A stretch of 64,000 bases of DNA from Micromonospora saelicesensis (GTDB lineage Bacteria > Actinomycetota > Actinomycetes > Mycobacteriales > Micromonosporaceae). Of the stretch, positions 47,968-56,221 are shown piece after piece (positions within the stretch are counted from its first letter, which is position 1; every line of letters starts with the position of its first letter). The stretch lies in assembly GCF_900091575.1 (NCBI RefSeq), contig NZ_FMCR01000001.1, forward strand, positions 558,001 to 622,000. The letters are read 5' to 3'. The notes under the pieces were generated by a model, which had not been told where the DNA came from, did not search any database, and saw only the letters and a program-made list of their open reading frames with translations. A program made the translations under genes and the position numbers.

Positions 47968-48873
47968 ATGGCCTACGCCGTGCACTTCGCCGCCACCATG
48001 CTGGCCTGCTATCTGACCGCCCAGGTGTTGGCCCGTTCCACCTGGACGTGGCGCAGCCCCCGGGTGGCGATCGTCTGCTGGCAGGCCGTCGGGCTGGCGT
48101 TGGGCCTCTCGGCGATGGGCCTGCCGATGGCGCTCGGGTTGAGCGCGTACGACCGGTCGACCGGTAGCGCGCTGCTCGCCCTGGCCAACGACCTCGCCCA
48201 CGGCGCCCTGCCGATCGGGGTGGGCACGTTCCACCTGGCCGGCGTCGGCGTGGGCTTCGGCATCGGAGCGGTGCTGGTCACGACGACCGTGCGCAGCATC
48301 CACGGCACCGTACGCGCCCAGCGTCGCCACCGTGACCTGCTCTCCCTGGTCGCCCGGAACGACCCGGCCGCGCCGGGCGCGCTGGTGCTGGATCATCCGA
48401 GCGCCGCCGCGTACTGCCTGCCGGGGGTGAAGCCGCAGGTCGTGGTCAGCGCCGGCACACTGAGCCTGCTGGACCGGGCCGAGCTGGCCGCGGTTCTCAG
48501 CCACGAGCGTGCGCACGCCCACGAGCGGCACGACCTGGTGCTGCTCCCGTTCACCGCGCTGTGCCGGGCGCTGCCGTGGTTCGGCTGGGTGCGCGACGCG
48601 CACGAGCGGGTCGCCCTGCTGGTCGAGATGCGCGCCGACGACAAGGCCCGTGAGTTGCACGCCGAGGCCCCGCTGGCGGGTGCGCTGCGCCGCTTCGCCG
48701 CCGCCGGGCACCGGATCACCCCGGCCGGCGCGCTCGGCATGGGCGACCGGGATCTCGACGTACGGGTGCAGCGGCTGCTGGTCAGCGACCGGCCGCCCCG
48801 GGTTCTCGGCGCCACCGCCCTCGCGGTCGCCACCACCCTTGTCGCCCTCCCGGTCACCCTCTTCCTGAGCTGA
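47968..48873 (+). CDS. M56-family (BlaR1/MecR1-type) membrane metalloprotease, without sensor domain
   Basis: The protein has 301 residues. Helices at the start, the zinc motif SHERAHAHERHD (HExxH near 169) and helices after it form the M56 protease core. BlaR1 has an extra C-terminal penicillin-binding sensor of about 250 residues which is missing here; the protein ends shortly after its last helix. So it responds to some other signal or to a partner. It is translated from ATG 47968, 10 bases after blaI, and probably relieves BlaI repression. Confidence 0.88.
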   Translation: MAYAVHFAATMLACYLTAQVLARSTWTWRSPRVAIVCWQAVGLALGLSAMGLPMALGLSAYDRSTGSALLALANDLAHGALPIGVGTFHLAGVGVGFGIGAVLVTTTVRSIHGTVRAQRRHRDLLSLVARNDPAAPGALVLDHPSAAAYCLPGVKPQVVVSAGTLSLLDRAELAAVLSHERAHAHERHDLVLLPFTALCRALPWFGWVRDAHERVALLVEMRADDKARELHAEAPLAGALRRFAAAGHRITPAGALGMGDRDLDVRVQRLLVSDRPPRVLGATALAVATTLVALPVTLFLS

Positions 48874-49002
48874 CGCCCACAAGGCACCACTGAGCCCACG
48901 CGGCAGAACCACGCGGAGGGCGCTGCCCCGCGCCACGCCCGCGCACCTCGCGCGCCAGCCCTTGCACGTCTGCGCCCGCACTGCGCCCGGCACCCCCTCG
49001 CA

Positions 49003-49076
49003 AGATCGCGCTCGATCCAGGATCGAGGGGCATCCCGGGGCCGCGAGACCACTACATCCAGGATCGAGCGCGATCT
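49003..49076. repeat. Intergenic palindrome with AGATCGCG ends (dispersed set)
   Basis: AGATCGCGCTCGATCC (49003-49018) and its exact complement (49061-49076) form 16-bp arms; four further pairs follow after one mismatch. The left arm overlaps a smaller palindrome CTCGATCC-A-GGATCGAG, so two alternative hairpins are possible. Confidence 0.87.
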
Positions 49077-49084
49077 CCCCCATG

Positions 49085-49101
49085 TACTACGTGGCGTAGT
49101 A
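49085..49101. promoter_or_regulatory. BlaI-type operator 1 upstream of cydA
   Basis: TACTACG-TGG-CGTAGTA is a perfect 7-bp dyad with a 3-nt spacer. It is the best site in the window and 95 bases before the cydA start. The same 7-3-7 layout is seen at blaI. Confidence 0.65.
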
Positions 49102-49108
49102 GAGTTTC

Positions 49109-49124
49109 CTACGACAGGGCGTAG
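49109..49124. promoter_or_regulatory. BlaI-type operator 2 upstream of cydA
   Basis: CTACG-ACAGGG-CGTAG, with 5-bp arms and a 6-nt spacer, lies eight bases downstream of operator 1 and is followed by another TAG-containing half site. Confidence 0.5.
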
Positions 49125-49145
49125 TAGTTCTTACCAGTAGGCAAA

Positions 49146-49165
49146 CTACGTGTAGGGTGGCTACG
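49146..49165. promoter_or_regulatory. BlaI-type half sites 3 and cydA promoter -10
   Basis: CTAC-GT-GTAG (49146-49155) overlaps the possible -10 TAGGGT, and a third CTACG half site follows at 49161-49165. GTAG at 49137-49140 adds a further half site just upstream. Confidence 0.45.
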
Positions 49166-49196
49166 ACAAGGCAGCCAACGCTATGGAGGGCTGGTC

Positions 49197-50450
49197 ATGG
49201 ACACCCTGCTCCTCGCCCGCCTGCAGTTCGCCACCACCACCTCGATCCATTTCCTGTTCGTGGTCGTCACGCTCGGGCTGGTCACCCTGCTGGTCGGCAT
49301 GCAGACCGCCTGGGTGCTCACCGGCAACCCGAAGTGGGAGCGACTGACCCGCTACTGGGGCCAGCTCTACGTGATCAACTACGTGCTCGGCATCGCCACC
49401 GGGATCGTGATGGAGTTCCAGTTCGGGCTGAACTGGAGCGGCCTGTCGCGCTACGTCGGCAACGTCTTCGGCGCACCGCTGGCCATCGAGACGCTTGTGG
49501 CGTTCTTCCTGGAGTCCACGTTCCTCGGGATGTGGATCTTCGGCTGGCACCGGCTCGGCAAGGGCGTCCACCTCGCGTTGCTCTGGGGCGTGGCGATCAC
49601 CGCGTACGCCTCGGCGTTCTGGATCATGGTGGCCAACTCCTGGCTCCAGAATCCGGTCGGCTACGAGGTCCGCGACGGGATCGCCCACCTCACCGACTTC
49701 GGCGCGCTGCTCACCAACCCCAGCCTCGGCATGGCCTTCGGGCACGTGGTCTCGGCGGCGCTGCTGGTCGGCGGGATGCTGATGGCGGCGGTCAGCGCCG
49801 GGCACCTGATCCGGCGTACCCCGGACTTCGCGCTCTTCCGCACCTCGCTGCGGATCGGCCTGGTCACCGCGGCACTGGCCATCACGATGGTGCAGGGCTT
49901 CGGTTTCGCCCAGTTCGGCCCGGTGGGCGCGGTGCAGCCGACCAAGTTCGGCGGCGACGGCCCGGAGAGCCAGGCGCTGATCGCCGAGTGGACCACGCGG
50001 TTCGGCCCCGGCGACTACACCCCGCCGGTGCTGGCCAGCGTCGGGTTGGGCTTCATGATCCTGATCGGTTTCACCCTCGGCTGCGTCTGGCTCCTGCTGC
50101 CCCTGCTCTTCCGGGACTGGGTCATCCGACTGCGCTTCCCGCTCTGGCTGATCCTGCTCGGACTGCCGCTGCCGTTCATCGCGGTGATCCTCGGCTGGAT
50201 CTCCCGGGAGGTCGGCCGTCAACCCTGGGTGGCGTACGGGCTGCTCCCCACCGAGCAGGCCGTCTCCCCGGTCAGCGCACCGCTGATGCTCACCTCGCTG
50301 ATCGGGTTCAGCCTGCTGCTGGGCACCCTCGCCGTCACCAACTGGGTGCTGCTCGCCCGGCACGCCAGGCGCGGTGCGGCCGACCCGGCGCTCGGCCGTC
50401 CGCCGGCACCGCCCAGCGAGCCGGCCCACCCCGAACCCGCCCTCCTCTGA
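49197..50450 (+). CDS. cydA: Cytochrome bd ubiquinol/menaquinol oxidase subunit I
   Basis: The protein has 417 residues, the short-Q-loop form common in actinobacteria (E. coli has 522). The first heme-ligand His is in TTSIHFLFVV, and the GRQPW block (REVGRQPWVAYGLL) is the family signature. It carries the three hemes of the bd oxidase and reduces oxygen to water without proton pumping, giving a high-affinity respiratory branch. GGAGG is nine bases before ATG 49197. It leads cydABDC. BlaI-type dyads lie upstream; I see no Rex-type operator (TTGTGAA-N4-TTCACAA) between 48874 and 49196. Confidence 0.96.
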   Translation: MDTLLLARLQFATTTSIHFLFVVVTLGLVTLLVGMQTAWVLTGNPKWERLTRYWGQLYVINYVLGIATGIVMEFQFGLNWSGLSRYVGNVFGAPLAIETLVAFFLESTFLGMWIFGWHRLGKGVHLALLWGVAITAYASAFWIMVANSWLQNPVGYEVRDGIAHLTDFGALLTNPSLGMAFGHVVSAALLVGGMLMAAVSAGHLIRRTPDFALFRTSLRIGLVTAALAITMVQGFGFAQFGPVGAVQPTKFGGDGPESQALIAEWTTRFGPGDYTPPVLASVGLGFMILIGFTLGCVWLLLPLLFRDWVIRLRFPLWLILLGLPLPFIAVILGWISREVGRQPWVAYGLLPTEQAVSPVSAPLMLTSLIGFSLLLGTLAVTNWVLLARHARRGAADPALGRPPAPPSEPAHPEPALL

Positions 50451-50460
50451 GGAGTAGACC

Positions 50461-51468
50461 GTGGACCTCGCCTGGTACGCCCTGCTCGGCCTCTTCTTCG
50501 CCAGCTACCTGGTGCTCGCCGGCTACGACTACGGCGTCGGGCTGCTGCTCGCCCGCGGCGTCGGCTCGGCTGGGCGGCGGGAGGCGCTCACCGCGCTCGG
50601 CCCGTTCTTCCTCGGCAACGAGGTCTGGCTGGTGGCCGCCGTGGGCATCCTCTTCGGCGCGTTCCCCCTGCTGGAGGGCGAGTTGCTCGCCGGCTGCTAT
50701 CCGGTCGTCGCCGGTGCCCTGGTCGGCGTCATCCTGGTCACCGTCGGCGTACAACTGCGCAGCCGACCCGACGACGAGCGGATCCGGGCCCGCTGGGACC
50801 GCGTCGTGATGATCGGCAGCGCCCTCGCCGCGCTGGGCTGGGGTGCGCTGCTCGCCGCGCTGTTGCAGGGCGTACCCCTCCAGGCCGATGGGCACGTCGC
50901 CGGTGTGACACACCTGGCCACCCCGTTCGCGGCCGCCGCCGGGCTGGCCATGGTCGCCCTGGTAGCGGTGCACGGAGCGACCTTCCTCACCCTGCGACTG
51001 TCGGCCGAGGCCGCCGCCGTGGTCGGTCGTACGGCCCGCCGGCTGGTGCCGGTGGCGCTCACCACTGTCGCCCTGGCCACCGTCGTGGGCCTGCTCTCCG
51101 CCCGGGTACGCGACGCCGTGCAGCGGCCGGCGGTGGCCGTACTCCTGCCGGTGCTGCTCGTGGCGGCGCTGCTGGCGGCCCGCGCGGCGCTGACCCGGCG
51201 GCGACCGGGGTGGGCTCTGGTCGCCACCGGCGCGGCCCTGGCGCTGCCGGTGGTGCTGGTCGGGGCCGCTCTCTGGCCCTACGTGCTGGTGTCCACGACC
51301 GACCCGGACGCCTCGCTGCGGGTGGCCGACGCCGCCGCCAGCGCGCCGACACTGCGGCTGCTGGGCTGGGTGGCGCTGCCGCTACTTCCGGCCCTACTAG
51401 GCTTCCAGGCGATGTGCTGGTGGGTTTTCCGAGGACGGACCGACGGTAGGGCACCGGTGTACTGGTGA
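50461..51468 (+). CDS. cydB: Cytochrome bd oxidase subunit II
   Basis: The protein has 335 residues with about nine membrane helices. DLAWYALLGLFFASYLVLAGYDYGVG at the start and ALGPFFLGNEVWLVAAVGILFGAFP are the CydB signature. It lacks the catalytic hemes but is needed for oxidase assembly. GTG 50461 has GAGGAG upstream. The stop overlaps the cydD start (GTGA), so translation of oxidase and exporter is coupled. Confidence 0.95.
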   Translation: MDLAWYALLGLFFASYLVLAGYDYGVGLLLARGVGSAGRREALTALGPFFLGNEVWLVAAVGILFGAFPLLEGELLAGCYPVVAGALVGVILVTVGVQLRSRPDDERIRARWDRVVMIGSALAALGWGALLAALLQGVPLQADGHVAGVTHLATPFAAAAGLAMVALVAVHGATFLTLRLSAEAAAVVGRTARRLVPVALTTVALATVVGLLSARVRDAVQRPAVAVLLPVLLVAALLAARAALTRRRPGWALVATGAALALPVVLVGAALWPYVLVSTTDPDASLRVADAAASAPTLRLLGWVALPLLPALLGFQAMCWWVFRGRTDGRAPVYW

Positions 51469-53141
51469 GCCGCCGTCCGTTCGACCCGCGTCTGCTGCGC
51501 CGGGTCCCTGCGGCCCGGGGCGACCTTGCCGTGCTCGCGCTCCTGGGGGTGCTGGCCGCCGGGTTGATCGTGGCGCAGGCCACCGCGCTCGCGTCGCTGC
51601 TGGCCACCGCGATCGACGGTCGGCTGGATCGACCGGCGCTGGCCGGCTTCGTGGTCGCGGTCGCCGCCCGCTCGGCCCTGGTCTGGGCGCAGGGCACGGT
51701 CTCGGCGCGGGTGGCAGCCACGGTCAAGGCCACGCTGCGGGCCGACCTGCTCGGCGCGGTGGGCCGGCACGGGCCCGGCTGGGTGGCCGGGCAACGGGCC
51801 GGTGAGATCGCCACCCTGGCCGGGCGTGGGCTGGACGCGCTGGACGCGTACTTCACCGGGTACCTGCCGCAACTGGTGCTCAGCGTGACGGTGCCCCTGG
51901 CGGTGCTGGCCCGGGTCGTCTTCGCCGACTGGAGTTCGGCGGTGATCATCGCGGTGACCCTGCCGCTGATTCCGGTCTTCGGTGCGCTGCTCGGCTGGCA
52001 GGCGCAGGCCGCCACCGAACGGCAGTGGCGGCGGCTCGCGCTGCTCGGCGGGCACTTCCTCGACATGGTCGCCGGGCTGCCCACGCTGCGCGCGTTCGGG
52101 CGGGCCCGGGCGCAGACCGACGTGGTGCGCCGGATGGCCGACGGTCACCGCGTCGCCACAATGAAGACGCTGCGGATCGCGTTCCTCTCCGCGCTGGTCC
52201 TCGAGTTGGTCGCCACCCTCTCGGTGGCGCTGGTCGCGGTGCCGGTCGGCATCCGCCTGCTCGGCGGCGGGCTGGCCCTGCAGACCGCGCTGCTGGTGCT
52301 GCTGCTGACCCCGGAGGCGTACCTGCCGCTACGCGCCGCCGGTAGCCGCTTCCACGCCAGCATGGAGGGGCTGGCCGCGCTGGACGAGGCGTTGACGGTC
52401 TCCGCCGCACCCACCGCGCCCCGGGCCGCCGAGGGCGCCTCGGTCCCGGACGCTCGGGCCGAGATCCGGTTCGAGGGGGTGACCGTGGCGTACGAGCGGA
52501 CCACCGCCCTGCGCGACGTGACACTGACCATCCGGCCCGGCGAGCGGATCGCCATCATCGGGCCCAGCGGAGCCGGCAAGAGCACGCTGCTCGGCCTGCT
52601 GCTGGGCTTCGTGGTGCCGACCAGCGGCCGGATCACGGTGGACGGGGTCGACCTCGCCACCGCCGACCCGGACGCCTGGCGCCGGCAGCTCGCCTGGGTG
52701 CCGCAGCGGGCGCACCTCTTCGCCGCCTCGCTGGCCGACAACATCCGCCTCGGCGCGCCGGACACCCCGGCCGAGGTACTCACCGCCGCGGTGCACGACG
52801 CCGCCCTGGACGACGTGGTGGCCGGTCTGCCCGACGGCCTGGACACCCTGCTCGGTGAGCGCGGTCATGGGCTGTCCAGTGGGCAGCGGCAGCGGGTGGC
52901 ACTGGCCCGGGCGTTCCTGCGCGCCGCCCCGGTGGTGCTGCTCGACGAACCCACCGCCCGACTCGACACGGCGGCCGAGGCGGTGGTGCTCGACGCCACC
53001 CGTCGCCTGGTCGCCGGGCGGACGGCGCTGCTGGTGGCGCACCGACCGGCGTTGCTGGCCGACGCCGACCGGATCCTGCGCATCGAGGACGGTCGGGTCA
53101 CCGAGTTGACGCCCGAACCGACCGGGAAGGCCGCCCGATGA
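51465..53141 (+). CDS. cydD: Thiol reductant ABC exporter subunit CydD
   Basis: The protein has 558 residues. Six membrane helices (about 1-310) and an ATPase domain with Walker A GPSGAGKST, signature LSSGQRQR and Walker B VVLLDEPTARLD. With CydC it exports glutathione or cysteine in E. coli, needed to assemble bd oxidase; actinobacteria lack glutathione, so cysteine or mycothiol-related thiols are likelier. GTG start overlaps cydB; the stop overlaps cydC by four bases (ATGA). Confidence 0.94.
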   Translation: MSRRPFDPRLLRRVPAARGDLAVLALLGVLAAGLIVAQATALASLLATAIDGRLDRPALAGFVVAVAARSALVWAQGTVSARVAATVKATLRADLLGAVGRHGPGWVAGQRAGEIATLAGRGLDALDAYFTGYLPQLVLSVTVPLAVLARVVFADWSSAVIIAVTLPLIPVFGALLGWQAQAATERQWRRLALLGGHFLDMVAGLPTLRAFGRARAQTDVVRRMADGHRVATMKTLRIAFLSALVLELVATLSVALVAVPVGIRLLGGGLALQTALLVLLLTPEAYLPLRAAGSRFHASMEGLAALDEALTVSAAPTAPRAAEGASVPDARAEIRFEGVTVAYERTTALRDVTLTIRPGERIAIIGPSGAGKSTLLGLLLGFVVPTSGRITVDGVDLATADPDAWRRQLAWVPQRAHLFAASLADNIRLGAPDTPAEVLTAAVHDAALDDVVAGLPDGLDTLLGERGHGLSSGQRQRVALARAFLRAAPVVLLDEPTARLDTAAEAVVLDATRRLVAGRTALLVAHRPALLADADRILRIEDGRVTELTPEPTGKAAR

Positions 53142-54928
53142 CCGCCGAACACGGGCCGGCGGTGGTGGCCGACGCGGCACCGGCCGGGCGGGCCGCCGCC
53201 GAGCGGGCCGTGCTGCGACTGGCCCGGCCGTACCTGGGCCGACTGGTCGGAGCCGGGCTGCTCGCGGCCGCCACCGAGTTCGCCGGGCTGGCCCTGATGG
53301 CCACCGCCACCTGGCTGCTGATGAGCGCCGCCGGTCAGCCTCCACTGGACCGCCTCACCGTGGCGATCGTCGCGGTCCGGGCGCTGGCGATCAGCCGGGG
53401 CGTGTTCCGCTACACCGAACGGCTCGCCGGGCACGACGCGGTGCTCCGCATGATCACCGACGTCCGGGCCCGGGTCTTCGCCACCCTGGCGGCCCGCCGT
53501 GGCACGGCGCACCGCTCGGGGGACGTGCTGAGCCGACTGGTCTCCGACGTGGAGGCCGTCCAGGACCTGTTGCTGCGGGTGCTGGTGCCCGCTTCGGCGG
53601 CGGCGGTGGTCGGTGTGTCGGCGGTCGCCGTGGCGGCGCTGATCTCGCCACCGGCCGCCGGCGCGCTCGCCGTCGGGCTGCTGGTCGCCGGGGTGGCGCT
53701 GCCCGCGTTGGCCACCGCGGTCACCCGCCGCAGCGCGGCCGAGGTGGCCCCCCTGCGGGGTGCGCTGGCCACCGACGCGATCGACCTCACCCACGGCGCG
53801 GCCGACCTGGCCGCGTTCGGGGCGACCGACGTCACGCTGCGCGCCGCCGAGCAGCGCGCCCACCGGCTGGCCCGGCTGGAACGTCGGCTGGCGGCCACCG
53901 GGTTCGCGGTGGACGCGGCCGGCGTGCTGGCCGCCGGCGTGACCGCCGCAGCGGTGGTGCTGGTCGCGCTCGCCGCCGACGTGCCGGGGGTGCTGGTGGG
54001 CGTCCTGGCCGTCGGCACACTGGCCGCCGTCGAGGTGACGCTGGCGTTGGTCGCAGCGGCCCGACAGTGGACGCAGTTGCGGCAGGGCCTGACCCGGGTG
54101 GCCGACCTGCTCGACACCGACCCGCCGACCCCGTCGCCCGCGACCGGTCCAACGGACCTGAGCGGCCCGCACGACCTGCGCTTCGTCGACGTGACAGTGC
54201 GGTACCGGGCCGGCGCGGCACCCGCCCTGGACGGGGTCAGCCTGGACCTGCCGGCGGGACGCCGGATCGCTGTCGTCGGCCCGAGCGGCGCCGGCAAGAG
54301 CACCCTGGCCGCCGTGCTGACCGGCACCGTCCGGCCGGCGTCCGGCCGGGTCACCCTGGACGGTCACGACCTCTCGGCGTACGCCGAGGAGGCGCTGCCG
54401 CGCGCGGTCGGCGGGCTGTTGGCCGAGGCGTACGTCTTCCATGCCACGGTGCGGGAGAACCTGCTGCTCGGGCGGGCCGGCGCGGGCGAGGAGGAGCTGA
54501 CCGCCGCCACCGCCGCCGCCGGCCTGCTGGACTGGGTCCGCGCTCAGCCTGCGGGCTGGGACACACTGGTCGGCGAGGAGGGCGGGCAGCTCTCCGGTGG
54601 GCAGCGGCAGCGGCTGGCGCTCGCCCGGGCCCTGCTCGCCGCGCCGCCGGTGCTGGTGCTCGACGAGCCCACCGAAGGTCTGGACCCGACCGCCGCGGAC
54701 GCGGTGCTCGCGTCCGCCCTCGCCGCCACCCCCGCCGGGCACTCGGTGCTGCTGATCAGCCACCGGCTCAGCGGGCTGGCCGAGCTGGACGAGATCGTGG
54801 TCCTGGACGGCGGCCGGGTGATCCAGCGCGGTCGGCACGCCGAGTTGGTCGCGGCCCCGGGCTGGTACCGGGACCAGTGGCTGCTCCAGGCCGCGGCCGA
54901 ACGGGGTTACCTGGCGCTCGCCCCCTGA
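53138..54928 (+). CDS. cydC: Thiol reductant ABC exporter subunit CydC
   Basis: The protein has 596 residues. Membrane helices (about 30-330), then Walker A GPSGAGKST, signature LSGGQRQR and Walker B VLVLDEPTEGLD. It pairs with CydD in a heterodimeric exporter in the inner membrane. It is the last gene of the cydABDC operon; after its stop no strong terminator is seen, though a short hairpin-free spacer leads to the next gene at 55018. Confidence 0.94.
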   Translation: MTAEHGPAVVADAAPAGRAAAERAVLRLARPYLGRLVGAGLLAAATEFAGLALMATATWLLMSAAGQPPLDRLTVAIVAVRALAISRGVFRYTERLAGHDAVLRMITDVRARVFATLAARRGTAHRSGDVLSRLVSDVEAVQDLLLRVLVPASAAAVVGVSAVAVAALISPPAAGALAVGLLVAGVALPALATAVTRRSAAEVAPLRGALATDAIDLTHGAADLAAFGATDVTLRAAEQRAHRLARLERRLAATGFAVDAAGVLAAGVTAAAVVLVALAADVPGVLVGVLAVGTLAAVEVTLALVAAARQWTQLRQGLTRVADLLDTDPPTPSPATGPTDLSGPHDLRFVDVTVRYRAGAAPALDGVSLDLPAGRRIAVVGPSGAGKSTLAAVLTGTVRPASGRVTLDGHDLSAYAEEALPRAVGGLLAEAYVFHATVRENLLLGRAGAGEEELTAATAAAGLLDWVRAQPAGWDTLVGEEGGQLSGGQRQRLALARALLAAPPVLVLDEPTEGLDPTAADAVLASALAATPAGHSVLLISHRLSGLAELDEIVVLDGGRVIQRGRHAELVAAPGWYRDQWLLQAAAERGYLALAP

Positions 54929-55017
54929 CCCGACTCGGGGGCGGACCAGGGTTCTCCCGGACGTCGACCGGCCGGAGTCCATGGCAGTGTGGTGCCATGG
55001 GGCGCGGTGAGGACGTG

Positions 55018-55671
55018 ATGGTCGACGAGCACCTGCGGGAGCTGGCCGCTCGACTGCAGGGGCCGGCGCGACTCAAGTCCGACCTGCTGACCGAGGCCCG
55101 GCACGGCTTGCTGGACGCCGTCGAGGCGTACCGCGAGAGCGGGGTGCCACCCACCGAGGCGCAGCGCCGGGCGGTGGTGGAGTTCGGCTCACCGGCACAG
55201 CTGCTCCCGTCCTGGCAGGCCGAGCTGGCGGTGGGCGCCCTGCGTGGGCTCTCCCTGCGGATGCTGGCGATCGCCGGGGTGGGGGTGGTCGCCGGTGATC
55301 TGACCTGGCGGGGGTCGAGCTGGAGTGGCGGGCCGCCCCCTCCGGCCGGCTACCGGTTGCTCGCCGCCTCGGTCGACTGGATCTGGATGAGTGCGCTGCT
55401 GCTCGCGGTGGCAGGTCTGCTGGTGGTCTGGGCGAGCGCGCGGGCGTCCCGGCCGGGCCTGGCTCTGGCCCAGCGCGCGGTGGGCGCCGCCCTGACCGGC
55501 GTGCTGGTCCTCGGCATAGTGGCCGGCAGCGCCCTCTTCACCTGGTCACTCAACCTCTGGGACGCGGCGGCGCACTGGCCACCGATGATCATCGGAGTGG
55601 TGTTGGTGGGCGGCGGATACTTCTCGCTGACTCGAGCGGCACGCGGCTGGCTGCTGGCCACCACTCGCTGA
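55018..55671 (+). CDS. Permease-prefix-domain membrane protein, probable PadR-linked partner
   Basis: About 217 residues from ATG 55018 (GGTGAGGA upstream; ATG 54997 lacks one). Residues 1-75 form the cytoplasmic permease prefix domain 1 pattern (DEHLRELAARLQGPARLKSDLLTEARHGLLDAVEAY, then FGSPAQLLPSWQAELA). Four membrane helices follow. In other genomes this domain often accompanies a PadR regulator, and the convergent gene here is a PadR gene. Function unknown. Confidence 0.78.
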   Translation: MVDEHLRELAARLQGPARLKSDLLTEARHGLLDAVEAYRESGVPPTEAQRRAVVEFGSPAQLLPSWQAELAVGALRGLSLRMLAIAGVGVVAGDLTWRGSSWSGGPPPPAGYRLLAASVDWIWMSALLLAVAGLLVVWASARASRPGLALAQRAVGAALTGVLVLGIVAGSALFTWSLNLWDAAAHWPPMIIGVVLVGGGYFSLTRAARGWLLATTR

Positions 55672-55692
55672 TCGGCGTCGGATCCGAGCGGG

Positions 55693-56031
55693 TCAGGCCG
55701 GGGTGGGCGGGCTGCCGGGATCGAGGAACCGGCCGACGGTCAGTTGGAACTCGCGCCAACCGGCGCGCTCCCCCGCCAGCGCCCGCCGGCCGGAGTCGGT
55801 GAGCTGGTACGTCCGCCGTTCCCGGCCGCTGACAGTGCTCCAGGTGCTCGCCACGTGGCCGGCGCGTTCCAGGCGACGGAGTGCCGGATAGATGGTGCCG
55901 GTGGGCAGATCCAGACTGCCGTCACTGCGGGCGCGCAGCGCCTCGATGATCGCGTAGCCGTGCAGCGCGCCCTGTTCGAGCACGGCGAGCAGCAGAGCGT
56001 CGAGATGGCCGTGCAGCGCCTGGGCCTTCAT
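55693..56031 (-). CDS. PadR-family regulator (short, subfamily 2)
   Basis: The protein has 112 residues, the length of the short PadR type. The winged helix (LDALLLAVLEQGALHGYAIIEAL, LPTGTIYPALRRLERAGHVAS) fills most of it; no C-terminal dimerisation domain. ATG 56031 is preceded directly by a 10-bp palindrome that could be its own operator. It converges with the permease-prefix gene. Confidence 0.9.
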   Translation of the reverse strand: MKAQALHGHLDALLLAVLEQGALHGYAIIEALRARSDGSLDLPTGTIYPALRRLERAGHVASTWSTVSGRERRTYQLTDSGRRALAGERAGWREFQLTVGRFLDPGSPPTPA

Positions 56032-56032
56032 A

Positions 56033-56042
56033 CGTAGCTACG
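56033..56042. promoter_or_regulatory. Palindrome CGTAGCTACG upstream of padR, possible operator
   Basis: A perfect 10-bp palindrome starting two bases upstream of the padR start, followed by a further GCTAC. Its CTAC/GTAG core resembles, but is not the same as, the BlaI-type sites. Confidence 0.4.
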
Positions 56043-56221
56043 CTACTTGTCGAACCGCTGCTTCGCCAGCGGTGACGACCAGCAGGTCGGACCCGTGCGC
56101 CAACCGGCCACCGGGGTGCGGGCATCGGTCACCCAGGGCTGCCGACTAGGGTATGTGCCCAGAGTCACTCGCCGGTCAGAGACCCCGGTGGGTGGGCAAC
56201 CCGAAGCACACGGAGGTCAGC

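Larger units (their letters stand above)
48874..49196. other. 323-bp intergenic region: palindrome plus cydA control region
   Basis: From left to right it holds about 125 bases with no recognised feature, the palindrome at 49003-49076, and the cluster of CTAC/GTAG half sites (49085-49165) with a TAGGGT -10 candidate at 49153-49158, then the GGAGG ribosome binding site of cydA. Confidence 0.7.
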
